A stretch of 64,000 nt of DNA from NCBI GenBank assembly GCA_038108155.1, contig JAYNHP010000005.1, forward strand, positions 7,557 to 71,556, given 5' to 3'. Each line of letters starts with the position of its first letter. The stretch's first letter is position 1. The stretch is from MED-G20 sp038108155. GTDB taxonomy: Bacteria; Bacteroidota; Bacteroidia; Flavobacteriales_D; Parvicellaceae. The notes beneath the pieces were generated by a model. It worked only from the letters and a program-made list of their open reading frames with translations. It was not told the DNA's origin and did no database searches. Below are positions 26,176 through 36,355 of the stretch, one piece after another. Both the position numbers and the translations under genes were made by a program.

Positions 26176-27158
26176 GCAATATAAATGCAGCGATAACATG
26201 TGTGCATGGTGTCGTTCCTGAAAAAATCCTTTCAAACAAGGATTTAGAAAAAATGGTAGACACAAATGATGAGTGGATTACTACTAGAACTGGAATAAAA
26301 GAGAGAAGAATTGTAGCAGATGGAGAAACTCTTTCAGATTTAGGAAGCGAAGTCGTTAAAGCTATTTGCGATAAAAGAGGAATTTCACCACTTGAAATTG
26401 ACATGATAATCGTTGGTACAGTAACTGCAGATCATAGATTTCCTAGCACCTCAAATATTGTTTGTGATAAAAGTGGGGCAACCAATGCTTGGGGATTTGA
26501 TTTAAGTGCAGCTTGCTCAGGATTTATTTATACTCTTGTTACTGGACAACAATTTGTTGAATCAGGTAGATATAAAAAGGTGATTGTTTTAGGAGGAGAT
26601 ATAATGTCCTCCATTATCAATTACAAGGATAGAAATACTTGTGTAATATTTGGAGACGGATGTGCAGGAGTTTTATTAGAGCCCGATCAGGATGGAAATG
26701 GAATAATAGATTCTATTTTAAAAGCAGATGGTTCTGGAAGAGAACTGCTTATCCAAAAACATGGAGGGTCTGCTTTCCCAATTACTAAAGAAAATGTTGG
26801 TCATCCAGATAATTTTATTTTTCAGGAAGGTAGATCCGTTTTCAAATTTGCAGTAACTAAAATGGCAGATGTTTCTGCTGAAATAATGGAAAGAAATAAT
26901 CTTACTGGTGAGGACGTTGATTGGCTTGTTCCTCACCAAGCAAATTTAAGGATCATTGATGCTACTGCAAACAGAATGGGATTAACAAAGGATAAAGTAA
27001 TGATAAATATTGAAAAATATGGTAATACTACATCTGGTACTATTCCACTATGCTTATGGGAATGGGAGAAAAAATTAAAAAAAGGAGATAATTTAGTATT
27101 GGCTGCCTTTGGTGGTGGATTTACATGGGGGAGTGTTTATTTAAAATGGGCATATTAG
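26172..27158 (+). CDS. fabH: 3-oxoacyl-[acyl-carrier-protein] synthase III (KAS III)
   Basis: A 328-aa FabH that condenses acetyl-CoA (or a branched starter) with malonyl-ACP to begin fatty-acid synthesis. The catalytic triad is complete: C115 in SAACSGF, H255 in PHQAN and N285 in YGNTTSG. Starter preference cannot be read from sequence; Flavobacteriales commonly make iso-branched acids. It overlaps plsX by 4 bp and is followed after 62 bp by accB. Confidence 0.96.
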   Translation: MSNINAAITCVHGVVPEKILSNKDLEKMVDTNDEWITTRTGIKERRIVADGETLSDLGSEVVKAICDKRGISPLEIDMIIVGTVTADHRFPSTSNIVCDKSGATNAWGFDLSAACSGFIYTLVTGQQFVESGRYKKVIVLGGDIMSSIINYKDRNTCVIFGDGCAGVLLEPDQDGNGIIDSILKADGSGRELLIQKHGGSAFPITKENVGHPDNFIFQEGRSVFKFAVTKMADVSAEIMERNNLTGEDVDWLVPHQANLRIIDATANRMGLTKDKVMINIEKYGNTTSGTIPLCLWEWEKKLKKGDNLVLAAFGGGFTWGSVYLKWAY

Positions 27159-27220
27159 TAAGATAATTAAGAATTAAATCAATTTTATTTTAGATTTACA
27201 TATTATTTAATGAATTAAAT

Positions 27221-27727
27221 ATGAATATTAACGAAATCCAAGATTTAATAAAATTCGTTGCCAAAGCTGGTGTAAACGAAGTAGAAATCGAAAAAAAAGA
27301 TTTTAAACTCGTCATAAAGTCTGACTATATGGCCAAGAAAAAAACTAATTTTAAAGAAGAAACTAAAATTGTACAACAAATAAGTCCTGTTGGGTCTATT
27401 CCTCAAACAATGGTTCAGCCTCCACCAGTAGTTGCTGAAGTTTCAACTCCTGCAGAAAAAAAACCAGAGAAGAAAGAAGACAGTAATTTAATCACAGTAA
27501 AAGCACAAATGATTGGAACCTTCTACAGGTCCTCAGCTCCAGATAAACCGCCATTTATTGAAGTTGGAACAGTAATCAAACCTGGAGATACACTATGCAT
27601 AATTGAAGCTATGAAGCTATTTAACGAGATTGAGTCTGAGGTTTCTGGAAAAGTGGTTAAAATATTGCTTGACGACGTGTCCCCAGTAGAGTTTGATCAA
27701 CCTCTTTTTCTTATAGACCCTTCTTAA
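27221..27727 (+). CDS. accB: Biotin carboxyl carrier protein of acetyl-CoA carboxylase
   Basis: A 168-aa BCCP. It has an N-terminal helical region (1-50), a Pro/Ala/Lys-rich linker (about 60-90) and a C-terminal biotinyl domain with EAMKLFNEIE (biotinylated K132). The AMKL form in place of AMKM is normal in acetyl-CoA carboxylase BCCPs of this phylum. It carries the carboxyl group between AccC and the carboxyltransferase. accC follows after 16 bp. Confidence 0.96.
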   Translation: MNINEIQDLIKFVAKAGVNEVEIEKKDFKLVIKSDYMAKKKTNFKEETKIVQQISPVGSIPQTMVQPPPVVAEVSTPAEKKPEKKEDSNLITVKAQMIGTFYRSSAPDKPPFIEVGTVIKPGDTLCIIEAMKLFNEIESEVSGKVVKILLDDVSPVEFDQPLFLIDPS

Positions 27728-27743
27728 AAAGAATACTTTAACT

Positions 27744-29084
27744 ATGTTTAAAAAAATTCTAATAGCCAATAGGGGAGAAATTGCATTACGTGTAATTAGA
27801 ACCTGTAAAGAAATGGGGATTAAAACAGTTGCTGTTTATTCAACTGCAGATAAAGATAGCTTACACGTAAAATTTGCTGACGAAGCCGTATGTGTTGGCC
27901 CAGCATCTAGTCAAGATTCCTATCTAAAAATTCCAAATATAATTGCTGCAGCTGAAATTACCAATGCGGATGCTATTCATCCAGGCTATGGCTTCTTGTC
28001 GGAAAATGCAAATTTTTCAAGAATTTGTCAAGAACATGAAATTAAATTTATTGGTGCTCTTCCAGAGCAAATAGACTCTATGGGTGACAAAGCTTCTGCC
28101 AAAGAAACCATGAGAAAGGCAAAAGTTCCTACAATACCTGGTTCTGTTGGGATTCTCAAAGATTTTCAAGAAGCTAAAAAAGTTGCCAATAAAATAACCT
28201 ATCCTGTAATGCTCAAAGCAACTGCTGGAGGTGGTGGTAAAGGAATGAGACTCTGTTGGAATGACGAAGAATTAAGTGATGGTTGGTCCTCAGCTAAAAA
28301 CGAAGCTGCAGCCGCATTTGGGAATGACGGTATGTACATGGAAAAATTTATTGAAGAACCTAGACATATCGAAATTCAAATTGCTGCAGACCAATATGGT
28401 AAAGTTTGTCATCTCTCTGAAAGAGATTGTTCCATTCAAAGAAGACACCAGAAACTAGTAGAAGAAACTCCTTCTCCATTTATGACTTCACAGCTAAGAG
28501 AAAAAATGGGAGAAGCTGCAAAAAAAGCTGCAAAGGCCGTCAATTATGAAGGTGTTGGAACTGTTGAGTTTTTAGTAGATAAGTACCGTAATTTCTACTT
28601 TATGGAGATGAATACAAGGATTCAAGTAGAGCATACCATTACTGAAGAAGTAATCAACTACGATTTGATTAAAGAGCAGATTAAAATTGCTTCTGGAGAG
28701 AAAATTTCAGGAAAAGATTATTTCCCTAAAATGCATGCTATCCAATGTAGAATTAATGCTGAAGATCCTCACAAAAATTTTATTCCTTCACCAGGGAAAA
28801 TTACCAACTATCACTCTCCAGGGGGGCATGGAATCAGAATTGATACTCATGTATATGCAAATTATATAATTCCCCCACATTACGACTCTATGATTGCTAA
28901 ATTAATTACTGTTGCACAAACTAGAGAAGAAGCAATACAGAAAATGAAAAGAGCATTGGATGAATATATCATTGAGGGAATTAAAACGACCATTCCTTTT
29001 CATCAACAACTTTTAGAAAATCAAAAATTTTTAAAAGGAGACTTCACAACTAAATTTATGGATGATTTCGAGATAAAATCTTAA
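27744..29084 (+). CDS. accC: Acetyl-CoA carboxylase, biotin carboxylase subunit
   Basis: A 446-aa ATP-grasp biotin carboxylase that carboxylates biotin on AccB using ATP and bicarbonate. Seen: KILIANRGEIALRVIRTC N-terminus, KATAGGGGKGMR glycine-rich ATP loop, ERDCSIQRRHQKLVEE, and MEMNTRIQVEHTITEE in the active site. Length is standard. Its TAA stop overlaps the convergent mfd stop (TTAA). Confidence 0.97.
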   Translation: MFKKILIANRGEIALRVIRTCKEMGIKTVAVYSTADKDSLHVKFADEAVCVGPASSQDSYLKIPNIIAAAEITNADAIHPGYGFLSENANFSRICQEHEIKFIGALPEQIDSMGDKASAKETMRKAKVPTIPGSVGILKDFQEAKKVANKITYPVMLKATAGGGGKGMRLCWNDEELSDGWSSAKNEAAAAFGNDGMYMEKFIEEPRHIEIQIAADQYGKVCHLSERDCSIQRRHQKLVEETPSPFMTSQLREKMGEAAKKAAKAVNYEGVGTVEFLVDKYRNFYFMEMNTRIQVEHTITEEVINYDLIKEQIKIASGEKISGKDYFPKMHAIQCRINAEDPHKNFIPSPGKITNYHSPGGHGIRIDTHVYANYIIPPHYDSMIAKLITVAQTREEAIQKMKRALDEYIIEGIKTTIPFHQQLLENQKFLKGDFTTKFMDDFEIKS

Positions 29085-32000
29085 GACATCAATTGCTGAA
29101 GCTTTTCATTGGCTTCTTGTATAGTTCCTATATTCTCAAGAGTTAAAATCAAAACCTTATTTTTCTCCTTAAGTTGTACTCCTTTTTTATGCTTTTGAAC
29201 AAAGTTCAAAACCTTGGTAAAAATAGTTGATTCAAAATAAGCTGGGTGACTAGTAGTGAATTTTCCCACTAATCTGTTTTGTTTTATGACTAATTTTTCA
29301 AATCCTATTTTTTTTGCTTGTTCTCTAAGTTTTAATGTATTGATTAGTTCTTTTGTTTGGCCTGGGATTTGTCCAAATCTATCTTTTAGTTCTTGAGAAA
29401 AAGTACTAACAGCGTCTTTAAATGTTAGAGTATCTAGTCTTTTATATAGAGTAAGTCGTTCATTTATATCATTTACGTAATCATCTGGTATAACTAATGA
29501 TAAATCTGTTTCTAAAATACATTCTTTAACAAATTCCCTCTCCTTAAGTTCTTCTGAAAATACTGATTTAAACTCATTTTCTTTTAATTCTAGAATTGCT
29601 TCATCCAAAATTTTCTGATAGGTATCAAACCCAATATCATTGATGAATCCACTTTGATTTGCACCCAATAAATCTCCTGCTCCCCTAATGTCTAAATCTC
29701 GCATTGCTATATTAAATCCGCTTCCCAAATCTGAAAATTGTTCTATTGCATGGAGTCTCTTTCTAGCTTCAGAGGAAAGATGTTGAGGTGGTGGAGTGAA
29801 TAAATAAGCAAATGCTTTTTTATTTGATCTTCCTACTCTTCCTCTTAGCTGATGTAAATCACTTAATCCAAAATGATTGGCATTGTTTATTATTATAGTA
29901 TTAGCGTTGGGGATATCTATTCCAGATTCTATAATTGTTGTCGCTACTAAAATATCGTAAAGTCCGTCCATAAAATCCAAAATAATAGCCTCTAGCTTTT
30001 TACCTTCCATTTGGCCATGTCCTACAGCAATTCTTGCATTTGGACATAATCTAGTGATCATGGCTGCTATTTCGTTAATATTTTGAACTCTGTTGTGAAC
30101 AAAAAATACTTGCCCTTCTCTATCTATCTCGTAGTCGATAGCCTCTTTTATGGTGTCTTCAGAAAATGATTGAACAATTGTTTCAACGGGAAACCTGTTT
30201 GGTGGAGGTGTGTTAATAATAGATAAATCTCTAGCATTCATTAGGCTAAATTGAAGTGTTCTTGGAATTGGAGTAGCAGTCAGTGTTAAAGTGTCTACAT
30301 TAACTTTTATATTTTTAAGTTGGTCTTTAACTCCAACACCAAATTTCTGTTCTTCATCTATAATTAAAAGGCCTAAGTCCTTAAAAACAACATCTTTTCC
30401 AATTAATTTGTGGGTTCCTATTAAAATATCAACCTTCCCATTTTTTAAACCTTCTAAAGTAGTTTTAGTATTTTTTGAGGATTTAAAACGATTGATAAAA
30501 TCAACATTGCACGGAAAATCTTTAAGTCTTTCCGAAAAAGTTCTAAAATGTTGAAAAGCTAAAACTGTTGTAGGGACTAAGACTGCCACTTGTTTATTGT
30601 CTGCTACTGCCTTAAAGGCTGCTCTAATAGCAATTTCAGTTTTCCCAAAACCTACATCTCCACAAACAAGTCTGTCCATTGGATGTGGCTTTTCCATATC
30701 TAATTTTACTGCAGAAGTTGATGCGAGCTGGTCTGGAGTGTCTTCATAAATAAAAGACGCTTCTAATTCATTTTGAAGATAAGTGTCAGGTTGAAATTCA
30801 AAACCAGCTTGCATCCTTCTTTTAGCATATAACTCAATCAAATCAAAAGCTACTTCTTTTATCTTTTTCTTGGCTTTTTGTTTCGCCATTGACCATGCAG
30901 GAGATCCTAACTTGTTCAAAGAGGGTTTGGTTCCATCTTTGCCAGAAAACTTTGAAATTCTATGAATAGAATGAATACTTACATATAGAATATCCCCCCC
31001 TTTATAAATTAATCTTATTGCTTCCTGCTGCTTTCCTTGTACATCTATTTTTTCTAATCCAGAAAATTCTCCAACTCCGTGATCGATATGAACAACGAAA
31101 TCTCCTTTTTGCAAATCGTATATTTCCTTAAGGGTGAAGGTCTCTTTGGATTTGGAGACGCTTTTTCTAGAGTTAAACCGATGGTATCTTTCAAAAATTT
31201 GATGATCTGTGAATACTACAATTTTTTCATTATGGTCTATAAATCCTTGGTGGAGTCCTATTGTAATAAAGCTACATAAGAATTCTTTATCTAATTCCAT
31301 GAATATGGATCGTAATCTGCTGATTTGAGAATCTTGATCAGCACAAATGAAAATAGAATATTCTTGATTTTTCCATTCTTCTAAACTATTAACAAGAATA
31401 TCAAAATTCTTATTAAACTTGGGTTGCTCTACAGAATTGCAGTCAATAATTACAGACTCTTTTTCATGGACTGTTCTATTCCATTCTAAAAGTTTAAATT
31501 CCTTTATCTTGTTAAAAAATTCTAGTGGGGATAAGTACATCTCTAATGGAAGAAGCAGACTCTTTTTTTCTTTTATTTTATTGTAAACTTTACTAGCTAT
31601 TTCAAAGCCTTGCTCCATTTTCTTTTGAGATATTTCTAAGTCTTTAGCCCATAGCGTGGTGTTCTTGGGTAAGTGCTCCAAAAAGGAAACTCTGTCTTTA
31701 GATAAAGATATATTGTTGATGTTTGGGACAATTTTAATCCTATTAAGAGTTGTTACTGAAAGCTGATTAACAGGGTCAAATTCTCTAATAGATTCTATCT
31801 CATCACCAAAAAGCTCTACACGATAAGGCATTTCATAGTTAAAAGAAAAAACATCAATAATCCCACCTCTTATTGCAAATTGACCAGGCTCATATACGTA
31901 GTCTACTTTCTCAAAATCTAAATCAATCAATATTTCATCCATTAAATCCAGTTGCAATTCCTCGCCTACGGAAATAGTCAAATTATTTTTCTCAAAATTC

Positions 32001-32413
32001 TTTTTTTCAATTACTTTTTCTACAATAGCCTCAGGATAAGTAACTACAATTAATTTTTTTCTCTCTTTACCAAGTGCATCTAAAACTTCAGTTCTTTGAA
32101 GCACGCTTGTAGCATCAGAGTCCATAATTTGGTAAGGTCTTCTGTAAGATGCTGGATAGAAAAGTAAAGTTGTTCCTCTTTCTGAATTGAATAAATTTTC
32201 TAAATCGTTAAAGAAGTATAGAGCTTCTTCTTTGTCGGGAAGAATAAAAAGATGGTTCCCATTTTTCTCCTGAATAAGACAATAACTCAAAAAAGATATA
32301 TAAGATCCAGAAGTGTTTTTTAAAGAAATACCTGAACTATCCTGCCAAAGTCTTGAAATTTTAGAAAAAGCACTAGATAAAGCTAGTCTAGTTTTAAACT
32401 GATTCTGACTCAC
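29081..32413 (-). CDS. mfd: Transcription-repair coupling factor Mfd, GTG start
   Basis: A 1110-aa Mfd that removes stalled RNA polymerase at lesions and recruits UvrA. Domains in order: UvrB-like N-terminal modules (to about 340), the CarD-like RNA polymerase interaction domain (FVVHIDHGVGEFSGL, near 440), an SF2 helicase/translocase with Walker A GDVGFGKT, DEEQ box and QLRGRVGRS motif VI, and the C-terminal TRCF domain. The start is GTG 32413, which overlaps fbp by 20 bp. The N-terminus from there (KTRLALSSAFSKI) has the expected length for Bacteroidota Mfd, and no ATG lies close by. Confidence 0.95.
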   Translation of the reverse strand: MSQNQFKTRLALSSAFSKISRLWQDSSGISLKNTSGSYISFLSYCLIQEKNGNHLFILPDKEEALYFFNDLENLFNSERGTTLLFYPASYRRPYQIMDSDATSVLQRTEVLDALGKERKKLIVVTYPEAIVEKVIEKKNFEKNNLTISVGEELQLDLMDEILIDLDFEKVDYVYEPGQFAIRGGIIDVFSFNYEMPYRVELFGDEIESIREFDPVNQLSVTTLNRIKIVPNINNISLSKDRVSFLEHLPKNTTLWAKDLEISQKKMEQGFEIASKVYNKIKEKKSLLLPLEMYLSPLEFFNKIKEFKLLEWNRTVHEKESVIIDCNSVEQPKFNKNFDILVNSLEEWKNQEYSIFICADQDSQISRLRSIFMELDKEFLCSFITIGLHQGFIDHNEKIVVFTDHQIFERYHRFNSRKSVSKSKETFTLKEIYDLQKGDFVVHIDHGVGEFSGLEKIDVQGKQQEAIRLIYKGGDILYVSIHSIHRISKFSGKDGTKPSLNKLGSPAWSMAKQKAKKKIKEVAFDLIELYAKRRMQAGFEFQPDTYLQNELEASFIYEDTPDQLASTSAVKLDMEKPHPMDRLVCGDVGFGKTEIAIRAAFKAVADNKQVAVLVPTTVLAFQHFRTFSERLKDFPCNVDFINRFKSSKNTKTTLEGLKNGKVDILIGTHKLIGKDVVFKDLGLLIIDEEQKFGVGVKDQLKNIKVNVDTLTLTATPIPRTLQFSLMNARDLSIINTPPPNRFPVETIVQSFSEDTIKEAIDYEIDREGQVFFVHNRVQNINEIAAMITRLCPNARIAVGHGQMEGKKLEAIILDFMDGLYDILVATTIIESGIDIPNANTIIINNANHFGLSDLHQLRGRVGRSNKKAFAYLFTPPPQHLSSEARKRLHAIEQFSDLGSGFNIAMRDLDIRGAGDLLGANQSGFINDIGFDTYQKILDEAILELKENEFKSVFSEELKEREFVKECILETDLSLVIPDDYVNDINERLTLYKRLDTLTFKDAVSTFSQELKDRFGQIPGQTKELINTLKLREQAKKIGFEKLVIKQNRLVGKFTTSHPAYFESTIFTKVLNFVQKHKKGVQLKEKNKVLILTLENIGTIQEANEKLQQLMS

Positions 32414-33413
32414 TCTCTATAATTTCTTCTAATTGGTCGATCATACTCTTAGAGCCTACAAAAAAAGGAACTCTTTGATGGAGTTCAGATGGTACTATAT
32501 CCATAATTCTTTGACTTTCTGAAATTGCTCTGCCTCCAGCTTGCTCAATTAAGAATGCTAATGGAGCACACTCGTAAGTTAGCCTTAATTTACCTGTTGG
32601 ATTAGATTCTGTGGATGGATACAAATAGATTCCTCCTTTAATAAGATTTCTATGGAAATCTGCAACTAAAGATCCAATATATCTTGAACTATAGGCTTTT
32701 TTCCCTTGAAGCTTGTTTTGAGACTGGCAAAATTTAATATAGTCTGCTACAGGTTTTTTAAATTGGGTTAAATTGCCTTCATTAACAGAATAAATGGCTC
32801 CTTGAGAAGGAGTTTTCATGTTGGGATGAGATAAAAAGAAAACTCCAATGCTTGGGTCAAAAGTAAAGCCATTTACTCCACTTCCAGTAGTGTAAACAAG
32901 CATAGTTGAAGAGCCGTAAATAATGTAGCCAGATGCAACTTGTTGATTTCCTGGTTGTAAAAAATCTTTTAGTTCGACTGGCGATCCTTTAATAGTTTTT
33001 CTTTTATAGACACTAAAAATGGATCCTATCGAAACATTAACATCAATATTAGAAGATCCATCTAAAGGGTCAATTAATACAACATACTTAGCGTCGTTAT
33101 TAACATTGTTTTTAAAAGCAATAAAAGAATCGTTTTCTTCTGAAGCTACACCACAAATTACTCCTCTTGCAGATAATGCGTTTATAAAGGAATCATTAGC
33201 AAAAACATCTAATTTCTGCTGTTCTTCCCCTTGAATATTTTCTCTTCCCGAAGAGCCAAAAATTTCTTTAGCTAAGCCAGCTTTATTAATTTGGTGGCTG
33301 ACTATTTTTGAGGCTAACTTAATAGCGCTCAAGATTTTAGATAATTCACCAGTAGATCCAGGAAAATTATTTTGCGAGTCTACTATAAATTCTCCAACTG
33401 TTACGTTCTTCAT
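32394..33413 (-). CDS. fbp: Fructose-1,6-bisphosphatase, class I
   Basis: A 339-aa class I FBPase of gluconeogenesis. Metal and substrate motifs are present: VASEEND, VVLIDPLDGSSNIDVN with the metal-binding aspartates, and YSSRYIGSLVADFHRNLIKG near the C-terminal third. ATG 33413 is used; one more TTG codon precedes it. Its end overlaps the mfd GTG start by 20 bp, an unusual partner for mfd. A 198-bp AT-rich spacer separates it from the divergent aspartate kinase gene. Confidence 0.95.
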   Translation of the reverse strand: MKNVTVGEFIVDSQNNFPGSTGELSKILSAIKLASKIVSHQINKAGLAKEIFGSSGRENIQGEEQQKLDVFANDSFINALSARGVICGVASEENDSFIAFKNNVNNDAKYVVLIDPLDGSSNIDVNVSIGSIFSVYKRKTIKGSPVELKDFLQPGNQQVASGYIIYGSSTMLVYTTGSGVNGFTFDPSIGVFFLSHPNMKTPSQGAIYSVNEGNLTQFKKPVADYIKFCQSQNKLQGKKAYSSRYIGSLVADFHRNLIKGGIYLYPSTESNPTGKLRLTYECAPLAFLIEQAGGRAISESQRIMDIVPSELHQRVPFFVGSKSMIDQLEEIIESESESV

Positions 33414-33611
33414 CAACTATTTTTTACAAATATCTAATATTGCAGTGTATTTGACGTAAAAGTGGAGAAATTATTTTTTTAAAAAAGTTGTAAAATTGCT
33501 AAGCCCTAATTATTAAATATTTAATCTGTTTCCAAATTAGTGTCTAAAAATATTTTCTTATACTATAAACTACAATAGAATATATTAGCTTTAGTATTTA
33601 ATTTATGAAAA

Positions 33612-34868
33612 TTGAGTAAAGTATTAAAATTTGGTGGTGCATCTGTAAAAAGTCCAAAGGCTATCTACAATCTTAAAGAGATCGTATCTTCTTATAAAGA
33701 AAATTTAGTAATTGTTATTTCTGCTATTGATAAAACCACCAATAAATTAGAACTAGTTTGGAAGAACTATATTAAAAATGATAGCATTAAAGCTACTGAA
33801 ATAGCTAATGAAATAATAAAATTTCATGAGGTTATTATAAGGGATTTGGAATTAAATAATAATAGTTTTTTAAAATTATTTGATGATTTAAAGCTAGAAT
33901 TAGTTGATTATATAAGAGCTAAAACAAAACAAGAGAATAATAAAAGTTACTCAAAAATTGTTTCTTTTGGAGAACTTTTCTCCACCTTGATTATTTCCAG
34001 TTATTTAAATAAAGAGGGTGTTGAAAATAAGTGGATAGATGCTAGAGAATTCATAAAAACTTCTAATATTGCTACAGATTCTAGAGTTAACTGGGAGGAA
34101 ACTAAAATAAAAATTAACTCCTTTCTCAGTAAGGACAAATCTTATATTACTCAAGGGTTTATTGGCTCTAACCTGGATGGAGAAACTACTACTTTAGGAA
34201 GAGAAGGAAGTGATTTTTCTGCTGCTATTTTTGCTTGGTCAATGGCTGCTCAAGAAGTTATTATTTGGAAAGATGTCGATGGGTTATTGAATGCAGACCC
34301 AAAATGGTTTAATAAAACACAAATCCTTAAAAAGATTTCTTATAAAGAAGCTATTGAACTTTCCTATTTGGGAGCATCTGTAATTCACCCCAACACGGTA
34401 AAACCTCTCGAAAATAAAAATATTCCTCTTACAATAAGGTCTTTCATCAAAAAAGAACATGAAGGAAGTTCTATTAGTAAGGTGGGTAAAGATGATAAAA
34501 GTATTCCCTCAATTATCTATAAACCAAATCAGATACTACTCTCGATTAGTTCTAAAGACTATTCCTTTATATTTGAGGAACACATTAGTGATATTTTTTC
34601 TATTTTTTCTAAAACTGGGTTAAAGGTTCATCTTATGCAAAATTCAGCATTGAGCTTTTCTGTTTGTGGAATAATAGCTCCTTCTAAGTTTCCTGTTCTG
34701 ATTTCAGAAATTCAAAAAAAATATACTTTAAAATACAATGAACAGGTAAACCTTCTTACTATTAGACATTTTAAAAACTTAGATATTCCAGAGTTGTTTC
34801 AAAATCAGGAGATATTAATTCAGCAAAGAAGCAGATCTACTTTAAGATATGTTCTTAAAGAAAAGTAA
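33612..34868 (+). CDS. lysC: Aspartate kinase, probable TTG start
   Basis: A 418-aa monofunctional aspartokinase, the first enzyme of Lys/Thr/Met/diaminopimelate synthesis. The N-terminal SKVLKFGGASVKS is the kinase lysine motif; LGREGSDFSAAIFAW and IWKDVDGLLNADP are the ATP/aspartate-binding segments. The C-terminal ~120 residues are a divergent ACT-type region. An in-frame stop lies two codons before TTG 33612, so no longer form exists in this frame. An ATG at 33605 opens a 4-codon reading frame overlapping the TTG in another frame (see findings). A hairpin terminator follows directly. Confidence 0.9.
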   Translation: MSKVLKFGGASVKSPKAIYNLKEIVSSYKENLVIVISAIDKTTNKLELVWKNYIKNDSIKATEIANEIIKFHEVIIRDLELNNNSFLKLFDDLKLELVDYIRAKTKQENNKSYSKIVSFGELFSTLIISSYLNKEGVENKWIDAREFIKTSNIATDSRVNWEETKIKINSFLSKDKSYITQGFIGSNLDGETTTLGREGSDFSAAIFAWSMAAQEVIIWKDVDGLLNADPKWFNKTQILKKISYKEAIELSYLGASVIHPNTVKPLENKNIPLTIRSFIKKEHEGSSISKVGKDDKSIPSIIYKPNQILLSISSKDYSFIFEEHISDIFSIFSKTGLKVHLMQNSALSFSVCGIIAPSKFPVLISEIQKKYTLKYNEQVNLLTIRHFKNLDIPELFQNQEILIQQRSRSTLRYVLKEK

Positions 34869-34872
34869 CAAA

Positions 34873-34894
34873 AAAAGCCCCAAAAGGGGCTTTT
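34873..34894. terminator. Bidirectional intrinsic terminator
   Basis: The stem AAAAGCCCC / GGGGCTTTT with an AAAA loop sits 4 bp after the aspartate kinase stop and 26 bp before the end of the convergent SusD gene. The flanking A-run and T-run let it work on both strands. Confidence 0.88.
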
Positions 34895-34920
34895 ATAAAA
34901 AATTTAAAGATTAGTAAAAT

Positions 34921-36351
34921 TTAGTTTACATCCCAAAAAACTTTGTTAAATACATCATCAGCAACCCCGCCATTAGCTTCAGAAACGTTTGGACCATTTG
35001 TCTGGGTTTCGTCTACGCTATAATTATATCTAGTAGGTGGGGTAGTTCCTGCAGCAGCTGCAGTATTCATAGTTGGATAATCATACATTTTCCAAGTACA
35101 CCAAGCCTCAATACCTTGATCAAACATAGCAATCCATTTCTGAGTTCCTATTCTTTGATTGGCCATTGATGCATCCCAAGCAACATCAGATTCTAATAAA
35201 TATGCATCTGCTGCAGCTTGGTCTCCTCCCCACTGTAATACTGAAGCGGAAATACCATTTGCATAATGGGTAGCAGCATCACCGCCGACATTCCATCCCC
35301 TATTAGCAGCATCTGCTAAGTGAAAACATACTTCAGCGTAAGAAAGTAATACACCAGGATGTGTTGGGTCTTCTAACATGTTTCCAGGTTGTGAATGATC
35401 TGGATATGCTCCCCCAGCTCCGTGAGGATTACCAATTATTGCTCCTGTTGAATCAAGATTTCTAAAATACATAGCTCTTCTAGGGTCGTTAGATGAATTC
35501 ATAATATCGCCTAGAGTGTTTGAAGCAACAAAATCCGTTCTTCCACTCTGAACTAAATCTTCCCATAGCGGGTTGGTATTAGGTGTAGAAGATTGATACA
35601 TAATGTAAGCGTGATCAGCATTGGATGCAAATACACCAGAGGCAGCTTCTTCAACCATAGCTTGGCTTCCACTTCCAGCAACATCTGCCATTCTCATTCC
35701 CATTCTTAATTTAAGAGAGTTAGCAAGCATTGTCCAGTGAGATGTACTTCCTGCATAGATCAAATCTGATCCAGCAAAATCTCCCATATCTGTACTAGAG
35801 CCTAAGGTTGCTATTGCCGCATCTAATCTACTAGCCAAATCTGAGTAAATTGTCTGTGCATCATCATATGCAGGGGTTAAATTTTCTACTCCGCCAATTG
35901 CTTCTGTATAGGGGACATCATTAAATATGTCCACTAATATTGAGTAAGCAAATACATCTATTACATCTAAAACTGCTAATTGTGTGTTTTTAATATTATC
36001 AGAATTGGTGCTAGCATTTACTTGTGCTCTTGATTCACTGACGTCTCTAAGCACTCTAGCATACATTCTATCAAATACCTCACCATTAATATTTCTTTCT
36101 GTAAGTTGGTAATTAGACTCATCCGTATATGTTGTTTGAGTCCAATGTTGTGACCACAACCTAAATGTATTTACATTTACATTAGGGCTTGATAAGTAGT
36201 CCATCAACTCAACTGTTGCATTAGCAAATAATGCATTAGCTGGAACTGATGTAGGGGCCTTATCATTATCATTAAATCTTTCAATGTCTTTAGTACAACT
36301 TAATGATAAAAATAAGACTGATACTAGGCTATATTTTATAATTGTTTTCAT
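34921..36351 (-). CDS. SusD/RagB-like nutrient-binding outer-membrane lipoprotein (SusD-like_2 type)
   Basis: A 476-aa lipoprotein with lipobox FLSLSC (C19). After it comes FNDNDKAPTSVPANALFANA and RLWSQHWTQTTY, typical of the SusD-like_2 group that forms the lid over a SusC transporter. The C-terminal RIGTQKWIAMFDQGIEAW is another family mark. The ligand is not readable; members of this group serve peptides as well as glycans. It follows its SusC by 4 bp on the minus strand, and no enzyme gene adjoins on this side. Confidence 0.9.
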   Translation of the reverse strand: MKTIIKYSLVSVLFLSLSCTKDIERFNDNDKAPTSVPANALFANATVELMDYLSSPNVNVNTFRLWSQHWTQTTYTDESNYQLTERNINGEVFDRMYARVLRDVSESRAQVNASTNSDNIKNTQLAVLDVIDVFAYSILVDIFNDVPYTEAIGGVENLTPAYDDAQTIYSDLASRLDAAIATLGSSTDMGDFAGSDLIYAGSTSHWTMLANSLKLRMGMRMADVAGSGSQAMVEEAASGVFASNADHAYIMYQSSTPNTNPLWEDLVQSGRTDFVASNTLGDIMNSSNDPRRAMYFRNLDSTGAIIGNPHGAGGAYPDHSQPGNMLEDPTHPGVLLSYAEVCFHLADAANRGWNVGGDAATHYANGISASVLQWGGDQAAADAYLLESDVAWDASMANQRIGTQKWIAMFDQGIEAWCTWKMYDYPTMNTAAAAGTTPPTRYNYSVDETQTNGPNVSEANGGVADDVFNKVFWDVN

Positions 36352-36355
36352 ATTC

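Noticed and set aside
29081..32413. Mfd-like gene as RecG or PriA helicase
   Set aside because: The CarD-like RNA polymerase interaction domain and C-terminal TRCF domain identify Mfd.
33512..33525. 14-bp palindrome ATTAAATATTTAAT upstream of the aspartate kinase gene
   Set aside because: It consists only of A and T in a very AT-rich spacer and has no second copy, so chance is the simplest explanation.
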